Assembly (NCBI GenBank): GCA_035763085.1
Contig: DASUBV010000050.1
Coordinates: forward strand, 1 to 12,766
Length of the DNA stretch: 12,766 nt
DNA from: DASUBV01 sp035763085
GTDB lineage: Bacteria > Actinomycetota > Actinomycetes > Streptosporangiales > Streptosporangiaceae
Direction: 5' to 3'
In this document: piece by piece, positions 1 to 5,366 of the stretch
Position numbering within the stretch: position 1 is the first letter of the stretch
Layout: every line of letters starts with the position of its first letter
The notes under the pieces: generated by a model
Told to the model about the DNA's origin: nothing
The model's database searches: none
What the model saw: only the letters and a program-made list of their open reading frames with translations
Made by a program: the position numbers and the translations under genes

Positions 1-2
1 GC

Positions 3-323
3 TGGCATGAGGGCATGGTCATCGTCGCGGTCGAGGCCCGCAGCCGCACGGCGCGCAATGCGTCGGCCTCGGGCCAGGCCCGGCTGGCGCTGGGCCCGTC
101 GCGAGACGTGGTGATGATCGACGCTCAGGCGTCGGTTGTCACGCGCCAGGACGCGGGGCCGGCAATTGCCGGCAGCTATCGCGAGCGGACGGGCTGGGAG
201 CCCGGCTCCGACGGCGGCGAGTGGGTCTATCTTCTGCTCAGGCCTGTCCGGATCCAGGTGTGGCGAGACGTCGCCGAGATCGCCGGGCGGACCGTCATGC
301 GTGACGGGGCATGGCTTGCCTGA
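3..323 (+). CDS. PPOx-fold flavin/F420-type protein, C-terminal part
   Basis: The frame is open from the first bases of the window (it reads WHEG before the first Met), so the 5' end lies outside and only about 106 C-terminal residues are present. The sequence matches the second half of pyridoxamine-5'-phosphate-oxidase-like split-barrel proteins: TARN, then LALGPSRDVVMIDAQASVV (a barrel strand pair), then a W-P segment and the C-terminal signature LRPVRIQVWRDVAEIAGRTVMRDGAWL. Family members bind FMN or F420 and reduce or bind small cofactors and substrates in the cytoplasm; the exact substrate cannot be read from this part. It converges on the MFS gene with a 47-bp gap. That gap contains a GC-rich stem (GCCGC, 7-nt loop, GCGGC at 327-343) without a T-run, which could act as a weak two-way terminator. 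Confidence 0.72.
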   Translation, partial: WHEGMVIVAVEARSRTARNASASGQARLALGPSRDVVMIDAQASVVTRQDAGPAIAGSYRERTGWEPGSDGGEWVYLLLRPVRIQVWRDVAEIAGRTVMRDGAWLA

Positions 324-370
324 GGCGCCGCTGGCCCGGCGGCGGCCTGAGGTCAGTCCTCCCTGCGTCT

Positions 371-1729
371 TTAGCGGCAGCCGGATGCCGCGAGGTCCTC
401 TTCCGGGCAGCCAGCCGCCGCGCGCCCAGTCCTGACGGCGGCCGGGATGCCGGCGGCGGCCGGGTCATCCCAGTGGTCCGGCGACTGGGTTACCCGCCGC
501 GCAGCGCGCGCCTTCCCGCGCACGATCATCGCGACGGTCGCGGCGGCGAGTGCCGGCAGCACGCCGCACACGGCCATCCCGGCCCGGGCGCCGAGGTGGT
601 TGGTGAAGGCTCCGATGAGCGGGGCGCCGAACGGCGTCCCGCCAATGAACACCAGCATGTACAGGCCCATCACCCGGCCCCGCTGCTCCGGCTCGACGGT
701 CAGCTGGACCGAGGAGTTGGCCATCGCCTGGAAGGCCAGGTTGACCAGGCCCATCCCGGCCAGCAGCGGCAGGAACACCGGCATGCCCGGCGCCATCGCG
801 GCGGCTACCTGCAGGAGCCCGAAGACCGCCGCTGCCGCGGTGATCACGCGCAGCCGCGGGCGGCCGCCGGCCGCCGCCAGCAGCGCGCCGGCCGCCGACC
901 CGACGGCCAGGACGATGTTGAACAGGCCGTAGGTGCTGGCGCTGCCATGGAAGGCCGACTTGGCCATCGCCGTCAGCACGATCGGGAAGTTCAGCCCGAA
1001 GGTGCCGAAGACCCCGACCAGGAAGATCGTCCACAGCACGTCGGGGTGCCGCCGCAGGTGCCGCGCCGCCTCGCGCAGCGCGCCGCGCTGCCGGGGCGCT
1101 GCCGGGGCCGGCTGGAGGTCAGACGGCCGGAGCCGCAGCAGGCCGACTGTCGGGCCGATGTAGCACAGGGCGTTGACCGCGAACACCCACCCGGTGCCCG
1201 CGGTCGCGATCAGCAGGCTGGCGATGGCCGGGCCGACCAGTCGCGTCATCTGGAACACCGCGGCGTTCAGCGAGATGGCGGCACGGAGCTGGCCGGGCGG
1301 CACGACCTCGGCCACGAACGCCTGCCGGGTCGGCCCGTCGTACGCGAAGATCACGCCGGCCACCAGCGCGAACATGTAGACCTCGGCCGGGCGCACCGCG
1401 CCCGCGATCGTGATGAGCGCCAGCACCGCGGTATTGACGCCATTGAGGGTCTGGGTGGTCAGCAGCGTGCGGCGCTTGGGCCGCCGGTCGGCTGCGGCGC
1501 CCGCGTGCAGGCCGAGCAGCAGCATGGGCGCGAACTGCAGCGCCATCGTCACGCCGACGGCGGTCGAGCTGTGCGTCAGGTCGAAGATCAGCCAGTCCTG
1601 GGCGATGCTCTGCATCCACGACCCGGTATTAGCCAGGCTCTGGCCGCTGAGGTAGATCCGGTAGCTGCGCGAGGTGAGGGCGGCGAAGGCGCCGCCTCTC
1701 GGTTGCCGTATTGCCACGGCGGTGGTCAC
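371..1729 (-). CDS. MFS exporter, EntS-like (MFS_3 family)
   Basis: A 452-residue integral membrane transporter, the usual length for 12-helix MFS exporters. It opens with the typical MFS_3 start (FAALTSRSYRIYLSGQ, then NTGSWMQSIAQDWLIFDLT). MFS motif A is clear in the loop after helix 2 (GAAADRRPKRR, about residues 77-87), and hydrophobic helices continue to MIVRGKARAARR, followed by a polar Ala/Gly-rich tail of about 45 residues. Such proteins export small molecules (siderophores, drugs, macrolides) by proton antiport; the substrate is not predictable. I chose GTG at 1729 because AGGAAGG lies 8 nt upstream and the protein then starts VTTAVAIRQ. A longer frame from TTG at 1771 has no Shine-Dalgarno sequence. 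The gene is divergent from the LysR gene across an AT-rich region, the standard layout for LysR control of a transporter. Confidence 0.88.
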   Translation of the reverse strand: MTTAVAIRQPRGGAFAALTSRSYRIYLSGQSLANTGSWMQSIAQDWLIFDLTHSSTAVGVTMALQFAPMLLLGLHAGAAADRRPKRRTLLTTQTLNGVNTAVLALITIAGAVRPAEVYMFALVAGVIFAYDGPTRQAFVAEVVPPGQLRAAISLNAAVFQMTRLVGPAIASLLIATAGTGWVFAVNALCYIGPTVGLLRLRPSDLQPAPAAPRQRGALREAARHLRRHPDVLWTIFLVGVFGTFGLNFPIVLTAMAKSAFHGSASTYGLFNIVLAVGSAAGALLAAAGGRPRLRVITAAAAVFGLLQVAAAMAPGMPVFLPLLAGMGLVNLAFQAMANSSVQLTVEPEQRGRVMGLYMLVFIGGTPFGAPLIGAFTNHLGARAGMAVCGVLPALAAATVAMIVRGKARAARRVTQSPDHWDDPAAAGIPAAVRTGRAAAGCPEEDLAASGCR

Positions 1730-1785
1730 GAGGGAGGCCTTCCTGTTGCTGCGGCGCGGGGTCCTCCGCAATTCTTCGTGACCAG

Positions 1786-1835
1786 CTATCTATTGTGAAA
1801 TAGAATTATTGCTCTGATAGTTATTATTGATTCTT
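1786..1835. promoter_or_regulatory. AT-rich divergent operator/promoter between MFS and LysR genes
   Basis: This 50-bp stretch is strikingly AT-rich against about 70% GC on both sides. It contains the dyad CTATT-GTGA-AATAG (1790-1803). A second arm pair, CTATC (1786-1790) and GATAG (1816-1820), encloses it. Dyads of this size in a LysR/target divergon are the usual LysR-type binding sites. TATTAT (1822-1827) resembles a -10 box and sits 8 nt before the LysR ATG, with no Shine-Dalgarno sequence in between, so a leaderless or nearly leaderless LysR mRNA is plausible. The operator role is inferred from position and symmetry, not from a known consensus. Confidence 0.5.
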
Positions 1836-2729
1836 ATGACAGCCTTCGATCCGCAGCTGCTCACCACCTTCCTGGCCGTCGAGCAGACCGGCAGTTTCAC
1901 CCGCGCTGCTGCCCGGCTCGGCATCCAGCAGCCCACCGTCAGCCAGCACATCCGCCGACTGGAGCAGCAGGCCGGGCGGCCGCTGGTGCTGCGGGACACG
2001 CACTCGCTGTCACTGACCCCCGACGGCGAGGCGATGATCGGCTTCGCGCGCAACATCCTCGGCGCGTGTGACCAGGCGACGGCCTACTTCAGCGGCTCCC
2101 GGCCGCGCGGCCGGCTGCGCATCGGCATTTCCGACGACCTGGCGCTCACCCGGCTGCCGCAGATCCTGCGCGACTTCCGGCAGGGCTACCCGCTGGTGGA
2201 CTTCGACCTGGCCGTCGACCAGAGCGGCGTGCTGAACCAGCGCCTGGAGGGCGACAAGCTCGACGTGTTCATCGGCAAGCGGCCCAGCGGCGAGCACCGC
2301 GGGCAGCTCGTCAAGCGGGATCGCCTGGTCTGGGTCGGCACCCCGTCGACCCGGCTCGACCAGACGCGGCCGCTGCCGCTGGTGGTCTACCCGCCGCCGA
2401 GTCTGTCGCGTACCGAGATCCGCCGCGCCCTGAGCCGGGCCGGCCTGCCGTTCCGCACCGCCTGCATCTGCCGGGGCGTCGAGGGCCTCATCGGCGCCGT
2501 CGCGGCCGGCATCGGCATCTCGGCCATGGCCGGCAGCCTCGTGCCCGCCCAGCTGACCACGCTCGCGGCCCGGCACAAGCTGCCCGAGCTCGGCCGGATC
2601 GACCTGGTGCTGCTAACGAACCCGCGCACGGAGCACCGCCCGGCGACGCAGGCGCTGATCTCGACGGTCCTGGCCAGCGGTTCGAGATCGCTGGCCGCCT
2701 ACGGCGACGAGCCCGCCCGGACCCGGTAA
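1836..2729 (+). CDS. LysR-family transcriptional regulator
   Basis: A 297-residue protein, standard for LysR regulators (about 300). Residues 6-64 form the winged helix-turn-helix (LLTTFLAVEQTGSFTRAAARLGIQQPTVSQHIRRLE, with the wing after RPLVLRDTHSLSLTPDG). A linker helix follows, then a periplasmic-binding-protein-like effector domain from about residue 88 (RGRLRIGISDDLALTRLPQIL) to about 280. ATG at 1836 gives the canonical MTAFDPQLLTTFLAV start; an in-frame TTG at 1827 is the alternative. No Shine-Dalgarno sequence precedes either. It most likely controls the divergent MFS exporter and itself from the AT-rich dyad between them; the effector is unknown. A small hairpin (ACCAG-CCGC-CTGGT, 2730-2743) directly follows the stop and may help end transcription. 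Confidence 0.9.
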   Translation: MTAFDPQLLTTFLAVEQTGSFTRAAARLGIQQPTVSQHIRRLEQQAGRPLVLRDTHSLSLTPDGEAMIGFARNILGACDQATAYFSGSRPRGRLRIGISDDLALTRLPQILRDFRQGYPLVDFDLAVDQSGVLNQRLEGDKLDVFIGKRPSGEHRGQLVKRDRLVWVGTPSTRLDQTRPLPLVVYPPPSLSRTEIRRALSRAGLPFRTACICRGVEGLIGAVAAGIGISAMAGSLVPAQLTTLAARHKLPELGRIDLVLLTNPRTEHRPATQALISTVLASGSRSLAAYGDEPARTR

Positions 2730-2859
2730 ACCAGCCGCCTGGTGCAGACGGATGTGGCGACGGCAGAGCACTCACGTCCCGGTCCTTCGCCGGCGGGCAG
2801 ACGGAAGAACAGGCGAAGCTGCCCGATCACCTGACTACGCTGCAAATTGCTGAGTCAAC

Positions 2860-2875
2860 CAGCAGATTTCTGCTG
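2860..2875. repeat. Small perfect inverted repeat near the truncated end of the ATPase relic
   Basis: CAGCAG-ATTT-CTGCTG is a 6-bp perfect stem with a 4-nt loop, in a locally AT-richer stretch (2840-2895) between the LysR gene and the ATPase remnant. GCTGAGT also occurs twice (2849-2855 and 2872-2878). No T-run follows. It could be a weak terminator for the LysR gene or part of the rearrangement junction that removed the 5' part of the ATPase gene. Confidence 0.3.
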
Positions 2876-2880
2876 AGTGA

Positions 2881-3250
2881 GTCGACAGATTTGAGTACCG
2901 GGTGGGGCACCCGGCGCTCGGCCGCCTGGTTGAGACCTTCGTCCACGCTGAACTGATGAAGCTGATAGCTGTCAGTGAGTTCCCGGCTTCCATCTGGCAC
3001 TTCCGGGAGAACGAGAACCGGGAGATTGACTTCATTCTCGAGGGGCCTGGCGGTGCGGTGGTAGCCATCGAGGCCAAGCAACGACGTCGCCGGGCGCGAC
3101 TCGGCAAAGCACCTGCGCTGGCTGCGCGGCCGCCTCGGCGAGCGGTTCGCCGCCGGCGTGGTCCTCCACCTCGGCCAGCGCGCCAGCTCGTTCGGCGACG
3201 GTATCCACGCCCTTGCCGTCTCTGCCCTCTGGGGTCACGCCCGGGCCTGA
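2881..3250 (+). pseudogene. Remnant of AAA+ ATPase with C-terminal DUF4143 (nuclease-like) domain
   Basis: Only the C-terminal domain of a DUF4143-type ATP-binding protein remains. The readable frame begins after a stop at 2878-2880 and gives LGRLVETFVHAELMKL, then IWHFRENENREIDFILE, then VVAIEAK. This is the PD-(D/E)XK-like core seen at the end of these proteins (E-x-D with a downstream E-x-K). At about 3079 the frame shifts: the adjoining frame continues DVAGRDSAKHLRWLRGRLG, then FAAGVVLHLG, and ends near LAVSALW with TGA at 3248-3250, as the family does. The AAA+ half (Walker A/B, roughly 250 residues) is absent. So there are two independent lesions, a 5' truncation and a frameshift. The role of this ATPase family is poorly known; here it is certainly not functional in full. 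Confidence 0.75.
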
Positions 3251-3266
3251 CCGGGGATGGCCCGGC

Positions 3267-4061
3267 TCAGGGGTCAGGCTCGGCCGGCGGCGCCTGGTCG
3301 CGCTGATGGTAACCGGCGGTCATGCCGCCGTCGACCAGCAGCGTCGTCCCGGTGATGAACTCCGCCTCGTCGCTGGCGTAGAAGACGGCCGCGGCGGCCA
3401 CGTCGCGGGCCTCGCCGATCCGGCCGATCGGCGGGACCGGCCAGTCGCCGCTCTCGGGGCGGTCGTCCTGTCCGGGCGGTGCCATGTGCCGCATGCCGGG
3501 CCAGGTGTCGCCCGGGCACAGCACGTTGGACCGCACGGCATCGGCGCCCGCCTCCAGGGCCAGCATCTTGCCGAGCATGACGACCGCGGCCTTTGAGACG
3601 GAGTACAGCCCGATCAACTGCTCGCCCCAGATGCCCGCGTCGGACGCGATGTGGATCATGGCGCCGCGGCGGCGGGCCAGGTGCGGGTAGCAGGCCTGCG
3701 CGTACAGCAGGTAGCCGCGCAGGTTCACGTCCATCAGCCGGTCGTAGTCCGCCAGGGGAGTGTGCAGCAGGCTCGCCTGGATCCCGATCCCGGCATTGTT
3801 GACCAGGACGTCGAGTGAGCCGAGCTGGCTGACCGCGGTGCCGGCCGATGCGGTCACCGCTGCCGGGTCGCCGGCGTCAGCGGCCACGAACCAGGCTGGC
3901 CCGTGCTCGCGCAGCCTGGCCTCCGCGCGCCGGCCCAGTTCCTGGTCCCGCCCGGTCACCACCACGCTCGCGCCCTCGCGCAGGAACCGCTGCGCGATGG
4001 CCAGGCCGATCCCGGTCGTGCCGCCGGTGATCAGTGCGCGCTTGTCGTCGAGCCGGCCCAT
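3267..4061 (-). CDS. SDR-family NAD(P)-dependent oxidoreductase
   Basis: A 264-residue classical short-chain dehydrogenase/reductase, complete. The cofactor motif TGGTTGIG is at residues 12-19, NNAG at 88-91, and the catalytic tetrad N113, S140 (HIASDAG), Y153 and K157 (YSVSK) is intact. PG follows at the usual place (CPGDTW), and the C-terminal FITGTTLLVDGG is the standard 'glucose/ribitol dehydrogenase-like' ending. An Arg at the end of the second beta strand (VVTGRD) favours NADP(H). It oxidises or reduces a hydroxyl/keto group on an unknown substrate in the cytoplasm. I chose ATG at 4061 because GGAGGTGA (4077-4070) sits 8 nt upstream; GTG at 4073 lies inside that Shine-Dalgarno sequence. 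It is the only intact gene between two decayed genes, and the next gene upstream on its strand is the DHFR relic. Confidence 0.9.
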   Translation of the reverse strand: MGRLDDKRALITGGTTGIGLAIAQRFLREGASVVVTGRDQELGRRAEARLREHGPAWFVAADAGDPAAVTASAGTAVSQLGSLDVLVNNAGIGIQASLLHTPLADYDRLMDVNLRGYLLYAQACYPHLARRRGAMIHIASDAGIWGEQLIGLYSVSKAAVVMLGKMLALEAGADAVRSNVLCPGDTWPGMRHMAPPGQDDRPESGDWPVPPIGRIGEARDVAAAAVFYASDEAEFITGTTLLVDGGMTAGYHQRDQAPPAEPDP

Positions 4062-4089
4062 GCCGCCCGTCACCTCCGTCCGCCGGGCT

Positions 4090-4105
4090 GCCTGCTCAGC
4101 CAGGC
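4090..4105. other. Short hairpin between SDR gene and DHFR relic
   Basis: GCCTG-CTCAGC-CAGGC forms a 5-bp stem with a 6-nt loop in the 82-bp gap between the DHFR relic and the SDR start. On the minus strand it lies after the relic's stop and just upstream of the SDR ribosome binding site. It may be a remnant terminator of the DHFR gene. There is no T-run. Confidence 0.25.
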
Positions 4106-4143
4106 CCGCCGCCCAGGCCGACGATAGCGCCCGTCACTCGCCC

Positions 4144-4397
4144 TCAGGCATCGCGGACAATCTCGTAGCTGACGAAAGTGAGTCCCTCACCGAGCGTGCG
4201 CGCGCTGATCAGGCGCATCGGTTTCGGGTTACTGGTCTCGCCGAAGAGGCGCCCGCCGGACCCGAGCACGACCGGGAAGATCACCAGCCGCAGCTCGTCC
4301 ACGAGGTCGTGCTCGATCAGCGTGTGCACGAGCTGGTAGCTCGCGTAGACCAGGATCTCCCCGCTGACCTCCTGCTTCAGCTGATGAGTTTTCCCAT
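4144..4397 (-). pseudogene. DHFR/RibD-C family reductase with internal deletion
   Basis: The C-terminal about 80 residues are typical of the dihydrofolate reductase/RibD C-terminal family: QLKQEVSGEILVYASYQLVHTL, then LVDELRLVIFPVVLGSGGRLF, ending GLTFVSYEIV. Family members are about 180-200 residues. Directly upstream, in another frame, is ATG at 4397 preceded at 8 nt by GGAGG; it reads MGKLIS and then hits TGA (4379-4377). MGKLI is the family's usual N-terminus. The start region is therefore joined directly to the C-terminal third: an internal deletion of roughly 100 codons that also broke the frame, leaving the original ribosome binding site, start and end. The frame of the C-terminal part is closed upstream by TGA at 4401-4399. 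A short protein starting from GTG or CTG inside the relic is possible but would lack the NADPH and substrate pockets. Confidence 0.75.
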
Positions 4398-4456
4398 GTC
4401 AGGTCCCTCCACCGGTGCCATCACTGTCACCAGTACGGACACGGCCTGGCCGGGAT

Positions 4457-4481
4457 ACTGGGCGTCCGCGGACCGCCCAGT
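4457..4481. terminator. Strong stem-loop, likely transcription terminator
   Basis: ACTGGGCG and CGCCCAGT form a perfect 8-bp stem around 9 nt, and the centre (GTCCGCGGAC) is itself palindromic. On the minus strand it lies about 115 nt past the vapC stop and 38 nt past the duplicated lysin stop codon at 4519-4521, a normal terminator distance for the latter. No T-run follows, which is common in actinomycetes. Confidence 0.45.
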
Positions 4482-4514
4482 TCGCCGCTCGGCCAGTGAC
4501 GTCAGCCTGCCAGC

Positions 4515-4544
4515 GGCTCAGTAGTGCAGGCGTCCTACGACGGT
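4515..4544. repeat. 30-bp direct repeat, distal copy (duplicated lysin 3' end)
   Basis: It matches 5337-5366 at 28 of 30 positions in the same orientation. On the minus strand it encodes TVVGRLHY plus the stop, identical in protein sequence to the end of the CHAP hydrolase. The two differences are one synonymous Val codon (GTA versus GTG) and one base after the stop. The frame upstream of it (about RRGAPNWL) no longer resembles the hydrolase. It is either a boundary repeat of an inserted vapBC segment or the tail of a lost paralogue. Confidence 0.8.
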
Positions 4545-4596
4545 TAACCAGTTCGGAGCGCCACGCCGCGTAGCCAGCGCCTGCGCGCACACTGTG

Positions 4597-4986
4597 TCAG
4601 GCGGGGGCCTCGACGGGCAGTCCGAGGGCGCGCGCTGAGTCTTGCAGTCTCTTGTCGTAGCAGACGAAGGCGCTCAGATCGGTTCGGATCTCGTGAGCGG
4701 TCGCGAGGTGGATGGCGTCGAGGCTGCGCAGTGTCTTGTCCCCGATAACCTCAGCCGCGGGGGCGACATCGTCCATGCTCAGCAGTGCGATCGCGGAAAG
4801 GACCACATTGGCGCGACTGGTCCGGTGCGGCGCAGTGCGGGTCACGGCTCGCCACATCTCGATTCGGAGCAGTCGCGACGATACGCGCGGGATTCCAGCG
4901 CGCTCCGCCATCCACAGTTCCAGGCGCGCGGTCTCTGGCTCGGCCACGACGAGCTTGAGCGCGGCCGAGGTGTCCAGGTAGATCAT
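4597..4986 (-). CDS. vapC: VapC-type PIN-domain toxin RNase
   Basis: A 129-residue PIN-domain protein, normal VapC length. All four metal-binding acids are visible: D5 (MIYLDTSA), E43 (RIEMWRA), D90 (SLDAIHLATA) and D111 (CYDKRL). VapC toxins are Mg-dependent endoribonucleases that cleave tRNA or rRNA when their antitoxin is degraded. ATG at 4986 overlaps the antitoxin stop by one base (TGATG), so the two are translationally coupled. The target RNA cannot be predicted from this sequence. The gene sits between imperfect 30-bp repeats. Confidence 0.93.
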   Translation of the reverse strand: MIYLDTSAALKLVVAEPETARLELWMAERAGIPRVSSRLLRIEMWRAVTRTAPHRTSRANVVLSAIALLSMDDVAPAAEVIGDKTLRSLDAIHLATAHEIRTDLSAFVCYDKRLQDSARALGLPVEAPA

Positions 4987-5285
4987 CAGTACCGCTCGTC
5001 GTCGCGCATCTGCGCCAGAGTTGCGCTGAGGGACACGTTCTCATCGGTCTTGTCGCGTGGCGGAGTAGGCGGGATCGGCCCGTGGTTAGACGCCGGGACT
5101 GCCCGGCCCTGCGCAATCAGGCGGTCAAGAAGCGGAACCCCCGTCGTGGGGGCGGCCGGCGTGATGCGGGCAACGGGCCGCCCGTACTCGCTGATCTCGA
5201 CTGACTCCCCGGCCTTGACGCGCTCGAGAACTTTGGCGGTCTGCCGGTTCAGCTCGCTTACCGTCACGGACTCCATGAGCGCCAT
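4986..5285 (-). CDS. vapB: Phd/YefM-type antitoxin (VapB)
   Basis: A 99-residue protein from ATG at 5285; a 96-residue form from ATG at 5276 is equally possible. The N-terminal half, ESVTVSELNRQTAKVLERVK, then GESVEISEYGRPVARI, is the Phd/YefM fold that dimerises and binds operator DNA. The C-terminal half (PLLDRLIAQGRAVP, ending LSATLAQMRDDERY) is the disordered, toxin-wrapping tail. It neutralises the PIN toxin encoded immediately downstream. Neither start has a Shine-Dalgarno sequence. A frame extends to ATG at 5327 but would run through the operator-like repeat, so I prefer the inner start and a leaderless mRNA. Confidence 0.88.
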   Translation of the reverse strand: MALMESVTVSELNRQTAKVLERVKAGESVEISEYGRPVARITPAAPTTGVPLLDRLIAQGRAVPASNHGPIPPTPPRDKTDENVSLSATLAQMRDDERY

Positions 5286-5286
5286 G

Positions 5287-5304
5287 GTACTACTAAGTAC
5301 TACT
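5287..5304. promoter_or_regulatory. Operator-like direct repeat upstream of vapB
   Basis: GTACTACT-AA-GTACTACT is a perfect 8-bp direct repeat with a 10-bp period, one helical turn. It lies immediately in front of the antitoxin ATG at 5285, in an AT-richer patch. Phd/VapB antitoxins autorepress by binding repeated sites at this position, so this is the likely operator, overlapping the promoter. Confidence 0.5.
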
Positions 5305-5336
5305 TCGCTGGCGACCGGCCGTCGCATTACCCGGCG

Positions 5337-5366
5337 GGTTCAGTAGTGCAGGCGTCCCACGACGGT
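5337..5366. repeat. 30-bp direct repeat, proximal copy (3' end of lysin gene)
   Basis: This is the partner of 4515-4544. It comprises the last eight codons and stop of the CHAP hydrolase plus 3 bases beyond. The two copies are 822 bp apart and enclose vapBC. Overlap with the 3' end of a gene, leaving the gene intact, is the pattern left by site-specific insertion. Confidence 0.8.

Noticed and set aside
311..1798. Long plus-strand open frame (about 495 codons) opposite the MFS gene
   Set aside because: Its protein is Arg/Gly/His-rich with no domain; it mirrors the strong codon bias of the real MFS gene on the other strand.
2827..3081. Minus-strand open frames over the ATPase relic
   Set aside because: Antisense of the DUF4143 core; the plus strand shows the family motifs on both sides of the frameshift.
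4399..4590. Minus-strand open frame of 63 codons between the DHFR relic and vapC
   Set aside because: It crosses the terminator-like hairpin and the duplicated lysin end in a different frame from TVVGRLHY; no Shine-Dalgarno sequence or family.
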